Both the position numbers and the translations under genes were made by a program. This document shows, in pieces, positions 24,094 to 35,500 of a stretch of 64,000 nucleotides of DNA. Source of the stretch: Schistosoma haematobium (Eukaryota; Platyhelminthes; Trematoda; Strigeidida; Schistosomatidae). Numbering within the stretch: the first letter of the stretch is position 1; each line of letters opens with the position of its first letter. Where the stretch lies: NCBI RefSeq assembly GCF_000699445.3, contig NC_067195.1:88836569-88900568 (forward strand), written 5' to 3'. Under the pieces are notes generated by a model. It was not told the origin of the DNA. It saw nothing but the letters and a program-made list of their open reading frames with translations, and ran no database searches.

Positions 24094-24531
24094 CTTTATA
24101 GAAAAGGCTAGAGAAAATCATCTATAGAACAAACAATCCTGTGAATTCAAATAGACAATAAAAAGGAACTTTTTTATACCTGATGTAATGTAACAGACGA
24201 AAAAGTTTGACAATCATAGTGCATAATTTATCTGTCAATTGTGTGTGTTATATACTTAACATTGAGCTGCACTATGCATAAGAGATAGTGAGATTATTTA
24301 CTCTCCCAAACTGAATTAGGTAAACTAGGGTCCGAATTTGAGAGCTTTTAGCTAAGAGAGATGCTTCAAGAACCAGACTACTAGCTTCAAAACAAAATGT
24401 ACTATCATAACATAGTAACTTAGACAAAGTTACACAGAAAATGTCATGTAACGTGTAATACAGATAACAAATAATTAAATTGACCTCAGTCGGATGAATA
24501 ATTACAATTGAAAAACAAATGAACTGGTATA
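24094..24531. other. Intron sequence, nothing recognised
   Basis: AT-rich; part of the 3.8-kb intron between 23621 and 27445. Confidence 0.4.
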
Positions 24532-25550
24532 TGTCGATAATGTAATAAGAAGACGAAGATTATCAGAACTATGTGATGCGATCTATATTTAGAAAACAAA
24601 CGTGGACAGGTCAATACCTTAATTATTATAGTTATTGCCCTGTGCAATACAAACCTGGTTTGATAAGGTGTCTTTTCAACAGGCTCGATCGTATTTGTAC
24701 AAATGACGCCATTGCTAAATAAAACATTAATAGAAAATGGCTATCCTCTGAAATTCATAAACAGATGGAAAGTCCATGGTACAGTGAGACCTATTGTAGC
24801 CTTGGTGGAAAAAAAGCCTGTCTACATCACATTGCCATTCAGAGGTGATTCAACTAGCCTTTTATTCAAACACAGACTTAAATCAGTCATCAATAAAACG
24901 TATTGCGCAGCGAAGCTCACTATCAAAGAAAGAACAAGGTGCATGCTTCACTCAAAACCTAAAGTACATGGAAACGATTGCGTCACATCCCACTGTGTTT
25001 ACCAATATAAATGTGTGTGTGGTCACACATACATAGGGAGGAGTAATCGTGATCTCAACATTAGGGTGTGTGAGCATGTACCAAAATGGCTTCAGAAACA
25101 AATACAATCAAGTGATCCAATAAGAGCAGAGGATAAACATCCATCATCCTCTATTGCTAAACATATAAATGAAACAGGTCACAAGATTGATCTAAATTCA
25201 GTTTTGTAGTGTTGTATAAAAGTGTAAAAGGGCGTATACTAAGGTTTATTGAATCCTTAGCCATACGAAAACCCAAACCCCCTTTGTGTGTTCAAAAAAC
25301 CTACCCTGGTAATATTGACTGATTATCCAGAGTGATTAGGTTTCAAATTGTGTTCACATTATTATTATCCTTATCTCCTCTTATCCCGTTTCCTGTGTAG
25401 TTGACCTTTTATTTTTTATATATAAATGATCTTAACAAGTATATAAGTGATCAGATTGTTCGAAATGTATTGCGCTAATATATCATCATATAGTTCTGAT
25501 AGTCTTCGTCTTCTTATTACATTAAAGAAATTTATCAAAGGGACTAATTG
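24532..25550 (+). mobile_element. 5'-truncated PLE-A-type copy with inverted end
   Basis: The copy starts with an inverted fragment of its own 3' end: TAATAAGAAGACGAAGATTA (about 24543-24562) is the inverse of the segment at about 25500-25520 near the 3' end, about 41 bases in all. After that comes a 5'-truncated polymerase and a 3' untranslated region. An inverted terminal copy preceding a truncated body is a known habit of Penelope-like elements. Confidence 0.7.
24600..25320 (+). pseudogene. PLE-A-type polymerase C-terminal part with GIY-YIG nuclease
   Basis: Before 24703 one frame shows CPVQYKPGLIRCLFNRLDRI, the RT thumb. From 24703 to 25209 the next frame carries ENGYPLKFINRW, then the linker and the GIY-YIG domain: CVYQYKCVCGHTYIGRSNR, with the paired cysteines and the YIG triplet, and EH downstream. 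Past the stop at 25209 a third frame carries FIESLAIRKPKPPL. The RT catalytic part is absent. It is the same lineage as the PLE-A copy at 10548-14760 but keeps the intact YIG triplet, where PLE-A reads YIE. Confidence 0.8.
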
Positions 25551-25831
25551 TTTTACAGGACTATATCTATTATTTTTCAAGGAATACTTACGGGTTACAA
25601 AACGGTCTGTTTAAAAAAAATAGTAAACAACTGAAATAAATCAAACACCAAACAACTAAGAAATTGATATGACGAACAACAATTCAGTATAACCAGCCAT
25701 TGAAGAGTGAATAATCGAAAACAAAACTGGTTCCCACTAGTCCCTTATGATATTTATATACACGTTTATTTTTTGTTGTTGTTAATAATTTCTATATTTT
25801 ATAAGAACTTTCATCTATCGTCCCCAACACT
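25551..25831. other. Intron sequence, nothing recognised
   Basis: AT-rich spacer between two Penelope-type insertions. Confidence 0.35.
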
Positions 25832-27011
25832 GTTCAACAATCTGATCCAAACCTTTTCAACGAAATATAATCAAACATCAAAATGATCGAATATAAATAG
25901 GTAAATGGTTCTCCGGTTAACAACTGTATACCAAATAGGTTATCTAATCCATGTTAACAATGTTGAAAGTAAAATGAAGAAAAATAAATGAGTGAATGTT
26001 TGCGTTATCTCACTGTTCAAGTTATTTACCATTTATTCAGAGAAATCAACTGATTAGAACAGTTGGATGTAATTGTTGTTCAGATATTAAGGGATAGACT
26101 AAATGAAACAAAGAGCTCAGACTTACTTATTAACTATTAGTTACTATGGGACAGCTAACTGTATTCCATCTCTCCTATTATTATTATTTCGATTCGCCCA
26201 TATGTGTTTGGCTTCGGCTGTTAGTCTTTTTAAGAACTAAAACGTTTTTGTAGGATTCTTGGCTTACTGACATCAATTGTATGAGCCGACTCTATTGAGT
26301 GTAATGCTATCGCTGGTTTGTTCCTGAGCTTTTTTTACATCATTTTAAGATTTGAGAATGCGCTTTAAGCAAATTTTGTGTTCATCCATCTTCACATCCA
26401 GTTGTCGTGATGTTTCACCTACATATACAGCAATACAGTCACTACATTTGATTTCATAAACATAACTTTATTATTTCTTCTTTTGTATTGGATCTTTAAT
26501 TTTTACCAGTTGAGATCTTACAGTATTGTCTGATCGAAAGAACACTCTTATATTTCGAAGATCTTTCTGACCTCATATAAAATTCCTTTATGATATGGGA
26601 TCACTACCGTGTTAACCTGTTCTTTCGGTTCATCTTTTAGCTCATCGTTTTGGTCTTTATTAATTATTCATTTTATGCATGCTATGCTATGTTTGACTCA
26701 TATCATACATAAAAATTGTATGCTCTCTTCAAAAATCCACCTATCACAGGCGGTAAATAGTCAATGAAATTCTTTCTCATACCTCAGATCCACTTACAAC
26801 TATACACAATCCGTTATCGTTTTACACTTTTCGTTGTACACCAAATGTCTCGTACGCACTACATCAACTACTTACTTTCAACATTGTTAGCATGATTAGA
26901 TAACCTATTTGGTATACAGTTGTTAACCGGAGAACCATTTACCTATTTATATTCGATCATTTTGATGTTTGATTATATTTCGTTGAAAAGGTTTGGATCA
27001 GATTGTTGAAC
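25832..27011 (-). mobile_element. PLE-C: Penelope-like copy with 140-bp inverted repeats
   Basis: 25832-25972 and 26872-27011 are inverted copies of each other, about 140 bp and close to identical (for example GATCCAAACCTTTTCAACGA and its inverse). Between them, on the minus strand, lies a GIY-YIG nuclease remnant (26780-26110): VVIPYHKG, a YEIKCSDC block near 26459-26436, VYVGETSRQLDVKMDEHK with the YVG variant of the YIG triplet, and after stops TAEAKHIWAN. This is a third Penelope lineage in the window, missing the RT and carrying several stops. No clear target duplication was found. Confidence 0.75.
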
Positions 27012-27444
27012 GTAACGTAGGATTTATTTGAAATTTTCTATCAGATAAAAAACCTATTCCACTGGTTAACATTGTTGTCTTTGATATTGCGCCATTTGAC
27101 TGTTCGCATCAATGATCTGGTGAGCAGTCAATCCTAAGTTACATCATATCGTTGCATTTCAGCACTAAACACTAATCCATTCATTTGAAGTCTTAAAACC
27201 AACGATTATTAATCAAATAATAACTCATATTAGTAGCGAAATCTGCAAAGTAAGAAGTTAGATGAATTGAGACTAGAAAACCTAGATTTTATAATTGAGG
27301 ATAATAATTTTCACTTTTTGATAAAACTACACTTTTATGTCCAAGTCAAAGTAGTAATATGGGGGTGTATGTAAGGCTGGAGACAACAATCCAATGTAAT
27401 CTAATTGTTTATTTGTTTTTCTATTTCTAAAACATAAATTCCAG
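27012..27444. other. Intron sequence upstream of host exon
   Basis: No element recognised. It ends in a TTCTATTTCTAAAACATAAATTCCAG acceptor region. Confidence 0.4.
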
Positions 27445-27684
27445 ATTCTTAGAGCATCCACTTATCAAAGAGATATATGTGCTAGTCTCTTATTGGAATC
27501 AGGAAATAACGAACGCTTACGATATATTCGATTACATATTGGTCCAGATAAATCACTTTCTGAATTGATTAAAAATCTAATGATGAGACAATTTGTAGAG
27601 GAGAGTACTCAACTTTACTTATGCACTGAATACAAAGCAGCTGGTGTACACAATGTTGCAATCTTTGCTAACCAGCTATCTCTG
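27445..27684 (+). CDS. Next exon of the unrecognised host gene
   Basis: 240 bp, 80 codons, after an ATTCCAG acceptor and before a CTG|GTATGT donor; both ends are phase 0, so it joins the exon at 23286-23621 without a shift. It encodes ILRASTYQRDICASLLLES at the start, then HIGPDKSLSELIKNLMMRQF and an end rich in small hydrophobic residues. It looks like a helical-repeat scaffold segment, but I cannot name the family. The gene continues downstream; no further exon was found before the repeats at 28.4 kb. Confidence 0.7.
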
Positions 27685-28461
27685 GTATGTTAACTAATAT
27701 CTATTGTATTCAGTATGTATGAATATTTTTGAACCTGATGAGGTTGATAATAAATAGAAAACCAAATAATTATGAACAAACTGAATCTAGGCAGGTTAAA
27801 TCGTGGATTTATTCTGTAAGCATAAACCCTTTAAAGTGTAGATGACAACTAAAATAATAATTAGATAAAGTTGGAGAAAGGCATATAAATGAAGAGTGAT
27901 TCGTGAGACGTTTTGTCCCAATTTAAACGAAAAGTTCCACAATCTTTGAGTGTCGAGTGTATGGAAGATGTTAAACCAAAACTACATTTAAGATTGATAT
28001 TAATTAATCCTTTTTAACTATGCAGACTGACTGACTTAACTATGCAGTCTAGTCTGAGCTTCTACACAGAAATAATCCGAGTTACCACACATAGATTAAA
28101 TCATCAGACATTTATGAATTGCTTAATGTGTGAGAGTCATTTGACATCAACTTTATCCGAATTGTTTTAGGTGAATAAATGTGTGAAACGAGCTACCCAT
28201 GAAGCTTTTCGAAGCAGCACATCTACATAGGGAATAAAAATTTGAGTGAATTGATACCTAGGAAGAAATGCCCTATTTCTGAAACTACAATTTAATTGGG
28301 AAATATTTAATCAAAGTGCTACATAGTAGACCAGCGAATGCGATTAGCAGGACTTTTTACACAGATAGTCCTCATTAGCACCTTTTTAGTCGACTAGTAG
28401 ACCCTGAACAAATGAAAAATAACATACCTTATTTCGTCTTCTTGATATATATCTGCAAAAT
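27685..28461. other. Probable intron, nothing recognised
   Basis: No further exon of the gene upstream is evident and no repeat family is recognised. Confidence 0.35.
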
Positions 28462-28974
28462 CCAAGTCTAATTAAGCCAGTCAGCTGTACAAGGTAAAGT
28501 GAGTAAAATTACCAAATGGTTATGAACACCCAGCTACCTAGAAGCAATTCGGATCTATAAAATCATCACCATAACTACAACAGGCTCTGCTATAGTATTC
28601 CTACGCTGTTTATAAATTTGTTTATACTTTTCAAATATCTTCTCATTATCATGTTCTTTTAATTCCCAGAAACATTTCGTCAATACAGGATTCGAGATGG
28701 TTGAATGTGGTTCAAAGCTGTATGAAGTATGCGGAAATAGTTGGTTCAAGAACCGGTGCCTAATAGTCAGAACAATCACGGCTGGGGACTGTCGATCACC
28801 TTGATACTTTTAAACACTAAAAACTGATTGCATTTTTCAAATATTGTCAATATTATAAATCTGACTAAAACTAATAAATTACTTAACTCAATTTCGAGAA
28901 ACAATATTTTTTAGGAAACAAGTCATTCTATGTTATTTTTTATTGTTTGATAGTCATTTTATGACTTAATCCCA
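28462..28974 (-). repeat. Dispersed repeat, inverted partner at 57703-58410
   Basis: Aligned by eye with 57703-58410 in inverted orientation, roughly 95 percent identical over the shared parts. The internal 92 bases (about 28770-28861) are absent from the partner, which has an RTE fragment at that place. A 60-70-residue frame is open in both copies, but most of the differences change the amino acid, so there is no sign of coding constraint. The nature of the repeat is unknown. Confidence 0.65.
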
Positions 28975-28975
28975 T

Positions 28976-30172
28976 CAGTCAGTTAGCTAAAACATAGGAA
29001 CAGGTACATACATACATCGGTCCAAGTTGCCTACAACCACTGGCTACGATAGTCGCGCGTACCCCAACCAAGTAGTCTGCATCTACCAACATGGCTCAGA
29101 CCAGAATTTAGTGACTTCAAACACTGATGCCACGCTTTGGTTTGACCGCCTCTAACTTTCTTCCAACTATCCCCAACACTAATCAGCATTGAGCGTCGTG
29201 GTAATCGGTGTTCAGGCATACGTAATACGTGACCCAACCATCTCAGTCGATGAACATTCACAACCTCATCAACTGGTTTACCATCATCCCCTAATACCAC
29301 GCATCTAACCTCACTTTTACTTACCCGGTGATCCGAACAGATGCGAGTAATATTTCTAAGACATCTGCGATCAAATACTGGTAACTTACGAGTATCCTCC
29401 ACCCTCAGTGGCCACGAACCGCTGCTCAGTATACCTGTCGTTTAATTGATATATGTACATCTCTCCTTCGTCGTGTGGTAACGTAAGTTGGCAAATGCCA
29501 AACGAGCTTTTCGGATCCGTGCTGAAATTTCGTCAGACACCAACCCATTTGGGTTGATCAGATTTCCAAGATAAGTGAAGTTATTGACGCAGGCCAGTCC
29601 TCAAGCAATAACTTGCACTTAGAGGGAGAGAAACGCATTACAAACATCCTGGCATCGTTGCTCAGTGCTACCAAGACTGAATTTTACCAACACCTACGAC
29701 TATAGTCGGATGTCTGTTCTACAATCTGTCGAAAGGAGAATATTTAGCCTACATATCCACGTTTACGTCTAGAATCCGCCTGATTTTCTCGGGTTCGCTC
29801 TTCGCGAGCTCTAGTTAGACGTCGAAGCATTACTAAGGCTAATATTTTAGACACTATATTAGTTAAAGTGATTCTTCTGTGATTGTCACAACAGAATTTT
29901 TCCTTTCTTATAAACCAGGACGATCAGCAATCGAGGTCAGGCAGATAGGAATATATCCAGTTCCTAGATTTTAGCTACACTTCCAGTTAATTTAACTGTT
30001 AAAACTGTGTGATGACTGCCCTCATACTTCTAATAGCACTCAACACCACTTCATTCATACTATAAAACTGGACCAGGAGTTGATCCGTCAAGCTCTGCTA
30101 CTCTCCCTAGCTTAAGATTACTTGTAGCTTTTCCAACCTTATTAGGAGTTAGAAGGCTTAGATTAGTTTGCC
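28976..30172 (-). pseudogene. RTE-2 retrotransposon, long decayed copy
   Basis: Minus strand, in order from 30172: LKLGRVAELDG (front of the RT), ITLTNIVSKILALVMLRRLTR (29890-29800), a gap, then MGLLINPNGLVSDE-like sequence near 29560, and an open part 29402-29031 with FDRRCLRNITRICSDHR, VHRLRWLGHVLRM, LPRRSMLI, GGQTKAWHQCLKSL and HVGRCRLLGWGTRDYRSQW. The end near 28976 shows a CAGTCAGTTAG tail. Internal deletions and frameshifts make it dead. It is the longest copy of this family in the window. Confidence 0.8.
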
Positions 30173-30900
30173 ATTCATGTTTATTTATTTGAACACATAA
30201 ATATTGGTACAAGAGGGCACCATAATTGTGTGTGGGGGCTGTGATACTGCCCGGGTGCCCAGACCGAAACAGATGGTTTTCTTAGAGGGTCACACCCCGA
30301 GCCTCGGACCTAAAGGCCTGATCCACAAGGCAGTGGAGCGTCGTGAGGAGATGCAGTCGCATGGTAGCCGGTGACCAACGATTGGTTCATACGCTATTTT
30401 CCCCCTCAGGATACTGGAGCCCATGTGCACCATTGGTTTGGGTCCGGTTAAAGCGCCGGACATTCGCTTTTCGTCCTCTCATTTTCGTAAACAACACCCC
30501 CGCCACGAGAAGGCAGTGAGTAGGACTTCCCTGGTAGAGGCCATTCAGGTTGCTTGAAGATAGTGAGTAACTGAAGTGTGGCTGAAGGCCAGTCGGACTG
30601 TTCCTTAAAGTATTCTGCCCATCAGTTTAGTTTCCTAGACTGACCATGAGTAACAGTTCCGTCTTTTTCCAAGGTAGTTTCATTAGCAACCGGATTTTCA
30701 ATACTCGTTTCCTTGATAAGACTGAAAAAAGTTATCTACTGTTACCTATTATTGATGCCTTTGTCACCAACCACATATAACGATCATTACGTAGACTTTT
30801 TATCAAATTACATTCAAGTTGCCTTCGCTCCTCATCGAGTTCAGAGCCAGGCGGGGTGAATTTCGGAGCATCTCCGTCAGTCAGTAACAACGTAGAACTT
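30173..30900. repeat. GC-rich block between two RTE 3' tails
   Basis: 30178-30226 repeats the RTE-3 3' end seen at 2741-2790. 30230-30640 is clearly richer in G and C than its surroundings and includes a frame with VPRPKQMVFLEGHTPSLGPK (about 30250-30310) and FRKQHPRHEKAVSRTSLVEA. 30876-30915 is another RTE tail (GTCAGTCAGTAACAACGTAG, then CGTACGTACGTAC). I infer a transposon 5' region or a chimeric insertion; the family is not identified. Confidence 0.5.
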
Positions 30901-31459
30901 CGTACGTACGTACATCTACCTGTTCTATAAACGCCACTGAAATCCAGTTAATTTTCCTACCCTTTAAGTCTATGTTACTAGTAAACATCACTGCTATTTC
31001 CACAGCTTTTCGGGTATCTAAGCACAATCTAAAGCGAAAAAACACTATTAAAGTCAACGTAGTGTCTAGAATAAATCTATATTCGTAAAAATTGCTGCAT
31101 TGGTCAGACATATGGAATTCAAGAAAATAAAAGTAACAGCGTCAAATTCATATTGGAATTACTGATAGTAGAAGAGTTAGGCACGGTTTGAGAAAGAACA
31201 AACTAGAACAACATTTATGAAGTCCTATTCAGATGCGAAATTTATAGAATCACACTGAGATTGCGTTATACATTACCTCACAACGACTAATAACACTACC
31301 AAGCTAATTGAAGTATTCAACGCGTTCTAATAATCTACTACGCAGATAAGTTCTTAATTAACATTCTGTACTCAGATGGTTAGAAACGCATTACAAAACA
31401 CTTTCGGACTGTTAACCACGGTATTTGAAACGCTGAGATTAATAAACTTGTCCTTCGAA
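30901..31459. other. Unassigned spacer
   Basis: No gene or repeat recognised. It may include the outer edge of the LTR that follows. Confidence 0.3.
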
Positions 31460-31800
31460 CAAAACTGTTGCCTGCACACTCCAAGTACGTGAAACCCCTG
31501 GTAGTTCAGGAGCGATCTGAAACAACAGCACAACAGTCAGAACTGACAACTGCCTCCGAAGTGAGAACGCGGCGTACTGGCAAAACAGAGATATATTTTA
31601 AAATTGAAAGACGCTGTCATATTACAAAAAGGGAAAACTTGTTACAAAATAGTTTTATCTATCGTTCTGCAGGTTCAGCTTCCGCTGAGCTTGTTCCTCT
31701 TTTCCCAGTGCGTTTACTCTTTGTTGTCCGGCAATACGAAAAACAGACTCGTGTTAGCAACATCACATGTAATGATTTTTGCTACTGTTACATTACCCCC
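31460..31800 (+). repeat. Gypsy 5' LTR-like region
   Basis: The segment from GAGCGATCTGAAACAACAGC through GACGCTGTCATATTACAAAA to TTGCTACTGTTACA recurs at 44505-44990 and, interrupted, at 44912-45975, each time next to Gypsy coding remnants. That position and repetition make it the LTR of this Gypsy family. I could not fix its outer border or find a matching 3' LTR after the pol gene. Confidence 0.65.
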
Positions 31801-31891
31801 TCTCTCCAAGAGGCATATTCCTCAGTGGCCGGTTGTGGACATGGGTATGCTACCCCGCCTTCTGACGGCAGTCGAGGGTTGGCAAACTAGG

Positions 31892-32846
31892 GGTGTTCAT
31901 GGCAAAACGTGACGAAAACTACGATGAACCACCGGTCATTCCAGGAAACGTGGCAGCCAGCACAACGCCCCGTCAACCGCCACTGTTAGGAGTATCATCA
32001 GACTATGATATCTGGAAAATCAGAGTAATGACATGTCTACGTAGAGTCCCAACATCGGAACACTTCGACTACCTTCTGTCCTACTTAAATGACGAAGCAG
32101 CGAAACGAGCGACAGCTAACGGCTTTACTGTGTGCAATTCACCATCTCAAAATTGGAAGATTTTAGATTAATGTTTTTCGTTGAAGGTGGATACCCAGCA
32201 GACGGCCATCCAATTTTTATCGCGCCACCAGAAACCGCATGAAAGCCCCATCGATTATCTTCACTCATTACAGCAGATAGCAACTCAAGCATTCCCTAGT
32301 CTGGACATCTCGGGGCGAGAAGAAATTATACGCTCTCGTTTTATCGAAGGACTGCTGCCTGACGCATTAAGAGAACATCTCCTACGAGTGCCACCGGTTG
32401 ACACAGCCGATTTGAAACGAACAGCACTTCGGTTTTTGACTGCAGAAAAACTGTCAGTTCCATCGGGGACCTATCGACCAACAGTGATGACTGTGGAAGA
32501 AGCCACTGAGTCTAGTCGACAAGACAGTTTTCAAAGTGCAGCGGCTATTAGAGAGTCCCCTGGCCGGAATATCAGACGAGGGCAGCCGACTTACATGTGG
32601 AACAGACGGTCATCAGGGAACAACTATCGGGACCGTCAAATAGAATGCTTCTACTGCAGATGGTTTGGCAAAAATGCCAAGATATGCGATCATAATCGCG
32701 TGCAGAACAGAGGTAAGCCGTATCGTTGTCATCTACTTTCTTGTTATGTTAATCGTGTATGCCCCGTTACTATTAAAGGTAGAGTGCACAATACTGAGAA
32801 TGATATACTGTTAGATACGAGAGCTTTAGTATCCCTTATCACGTAA
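31892..32846 (+). pseudogene. Gypsy/Ty3 gag and start of protease
   Basis: One frame from the ATG at 31899, broken by a TAA at 32169-32171. The first part has the DYDIWKIRVMTCLRR block, the second the capsid-like FLSRHQKPHESPIDYLHSLQ, IRSRFIEGLLPDALREHLL and a CFYCRWFGKNAKICDHNR zinc knuckle in which the usual CCHC spacing is disturbed. It ends in ILLDTRAL, where the aspartic protease motif DTGA has become DTRA, followed by a stop. The zinc knuckle would bind RNA in the Gag particle. The segment 31892-32771 is repeated in inverted orientation at 35501-36380. The shared nonsense codon shows the two copies have a common dead parent. Confidence 0.88.
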
Positions 32847-35436
32847 GACCTATTGCAGAAACTCAACCACAAGACTCGGCGGAAACAATGCTCCTCTGCA
32901 TTAATTACGGCAAGCGGAGACCCCTTGAAAGCGTGTTCTAAGATAGGGTTAGAGTTAACGATAGACAAGAATCCTTTTCAACATTAATTCTTGGTTTGCT
33001 CCACACTGACTTGGGACGTGATACTCGGGGTTGATTTCATGTTAAAATACCAGGTTTCTAGGCACATGGATAGGTCGGAAGTGAAAATTGGTGGGGCTGC
33101 AGTGCACCTACAACTTCATGAAATGCCAACTGAACCCGTAGCTCATGTGGGGATTTCTAAAATTGTACGTCGGGTACAAGATAATCGAACAATAAGCGAA
33201 GACGACCGTCGAGCAACCATTGCTGTGCTTCAACAGTTTAGTGTTGTGTTTGAGGAGAGTATATCCGGAAACCGGACGACAACAGTTCAACACTCTATTT
33301 TCACAGGGGATCATTTGCTTCTTCGACAGCCACCTTGCAGGGTACCGGTACACTATCGACCACAACTAGATGGAATGATAAAAGATATGCTAGACAAAAA
33401 GATTATAGTTCCCTCATCATCCCCCTGGGCATCGCCTATTGTTTTAGTGCGTAGATTACCGACGTCTTAATGTTATAACTAAACGTGATTCCTTCCCACT
33501 TCCGCGGATAGACGCTACATTAGATGCCATGAAAGGTGCTTGCTGGCTTTCGACTGTAGACTTAGCGTCAGGGTATTGGTGGGTGGAAGTTCGACCTCAA
33601 GATAGGAAGAAAACAGCATTCATAGTACCCAATGGTCTATATGAATTTCAAGTGATGCCTTTTGAGCTAACGAATGCCCCAGCTACATTTCAAAGGTTGA
33701 TGCAAACAGTCTTACAGAATATAGTACCACACAAATGCCTGATATATCTTGATGACATCATTGTTTGTGGCAGCACTCCCAAACAACACAATGCTAACTT
33801 GAAAGCGGTTCTTCAGCGCCTTAGACGACACAACTTGAAGGTAAAACTATCTAAATGCCGACTGCTACGGAGAGAAGTAATCTTCTTGGGACACTGTATC
33901 ACTGCAGATGGGGTAGGCACAGACTGAGAAAATACACGTGCCATTGTTAATTAGCCGCAACTAAAATCACCAGAAGACGTCCGTAGTTTTCTGGGGCTCG
34001 CTTCTTACTACAGACGCTTTGTTTGCGATTTTGCATCATTGGCAGCACCTTTGCATCGGCTGACACACAAAGGACGAAAGTTTTTATGGACCATTGAGTG
34101 TCAACAAACGCGGATGCTCTGTTACGCATACCTTAGACCCCCGATACCATTAATGCTATTCTTAGTACAGCCTTGGAGACCGATTGGCCTTCCCTGCAAG
34201 CAGCAGTGCAGGACTTACAGCTTATTTATCAAAGAAAGCTACATGGAAGTAGTAAGCCATCCATGAGGGAGCTAAAAGATCAATCCGTAATAACTCGTCG
34301 TATTTGCAGTAAATGGAGCAACCTGAAGTTATATGGTAACACACTATTCTTAATCAATGAGTCGAGACAACCCCTGTTAATAATTCCGCGGATAAAGGTC
34401 CAGAGTATTGTGGGACAGGTGCATCGCGAACTCGGTCATTCTGAAGAACGTAGAGCTGAATACGCAGTCCGCCAGCGATTTTGGTGGCCATCCATACATG
34501 AAGATGTAAAAGAATAATGCAAGAATTGTAGCACATGCTACGCCACCAAGTCACTGCAACAAATACCTCGTGCACCGTTAGTTCCAATGAAGACAGGAGG
34601 TCTATATCAACGAGTTAGTATCGACATTATAGGGCCACTTACAACGTCGAAGAGCGGAAACCGCTATATACTGATAATGGTGGACTATTTCAGAAAATGG
34701 TGAGAAGCCGTTCCCATTCCACAACAAGATGCACTCACAGTTGTACGAACTTTTATTGATCATTGGGTACCTCGGTACGGCGCTCCAGTCTCACTTCATT
34801 CTGACCAAGGTGCAGCTTTTGAAAGCCACCTCGTCGCCCAGGTATACCAGTTATTAAGAATCCCGAAAACGCACACCACTGCGCACCATCCGGAAGGTAA
34901 TGGCTCAGTAGAAAGAACGAACAGAACCATCAAAGCCTTCCTTCAATCGTTCATCAATAACTCGACTGAATGCTGAGACGATGCGATACCCCAGTGCTTC
35001 CTAGCTTATCGCGCTACAGTGCGCGGGTTTTTCACCTGCTACCTTACTTTTCAGGCATGAATTATGCTTACCTGTGAAGATACAAACACCGTCGCTACCA
35101 TGTGAGGCCCAAGACCATGTGCCATATATCCGTAGTCTTCGCAGCCATCTAGCCGACGCATATCGCCTAGTTAAAGTCGACCTAAAAAATGCCAGCAAAC
35201 ACCAAAAGGATGTGTATGACCGACGAGAAAATAGGCCCGCAAATAAAACCGGAGATCGTGTTTGGTTGCACCGCCCGGTAGCTCCACCAGGAATATGCAG
35301 CAAATTCCACCGACCGTGGCAAGGACCCTACGAAATTGTGTTTATTCGATCCCCTACAACGTTTGCCCTACGTAACATTCAACGGCCCCAAGACGATGTT
35401 ATAACAGCACGCTTTAATCAGCTGAAACCGGACTGA
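32847..35436 (+). pseudogene. Gypsy/Ty3 pol: protease end, RT, integrase; RNase H deleted
   Basis: In order: DVILGVDFM (protease end), then RT with KKIIVPSSSPWASPIVLVR, a loss of about 10 codons near 33452, DYRRLN, STVDLASGY (motif A) and IYLDDIIV with YLDD at 33745-33756, and FLGLASYYRRF. After KGRKFLWT the sequence passes almost directly to NADAL, so most of the RNase H domain is missing (near 34100). The integrase follows: zinc-binding H-H-C-C (VHRELGH, CKNCSTC), the catalytic D-D-E in VSIDIIGPL, LHSDQG and GSVERTN, and a GPYEIVFI C-terminal module ending at 35436. Stops at 34515 and later plus shifts make it dead. Integrase would join the DNA copy to the genome. Confidence 0.88.
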
Positions 35437-35500
35437 GCAATGTTGCACTTAGATACACAGTTTGCCGACCCCCGACTGACGTCAGTACTCTACCTATACC

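Noticed and set aside
28555..28779. Small gene on the minus strand, apparently conserved at 58122-58316
   Set aside because: Most differences between the two copies change the amino acid (for example C/F, W/C, D/C, K/T), and the similarity extends well beyond the frame, so it is a DNA repeat and not a constrained protein.
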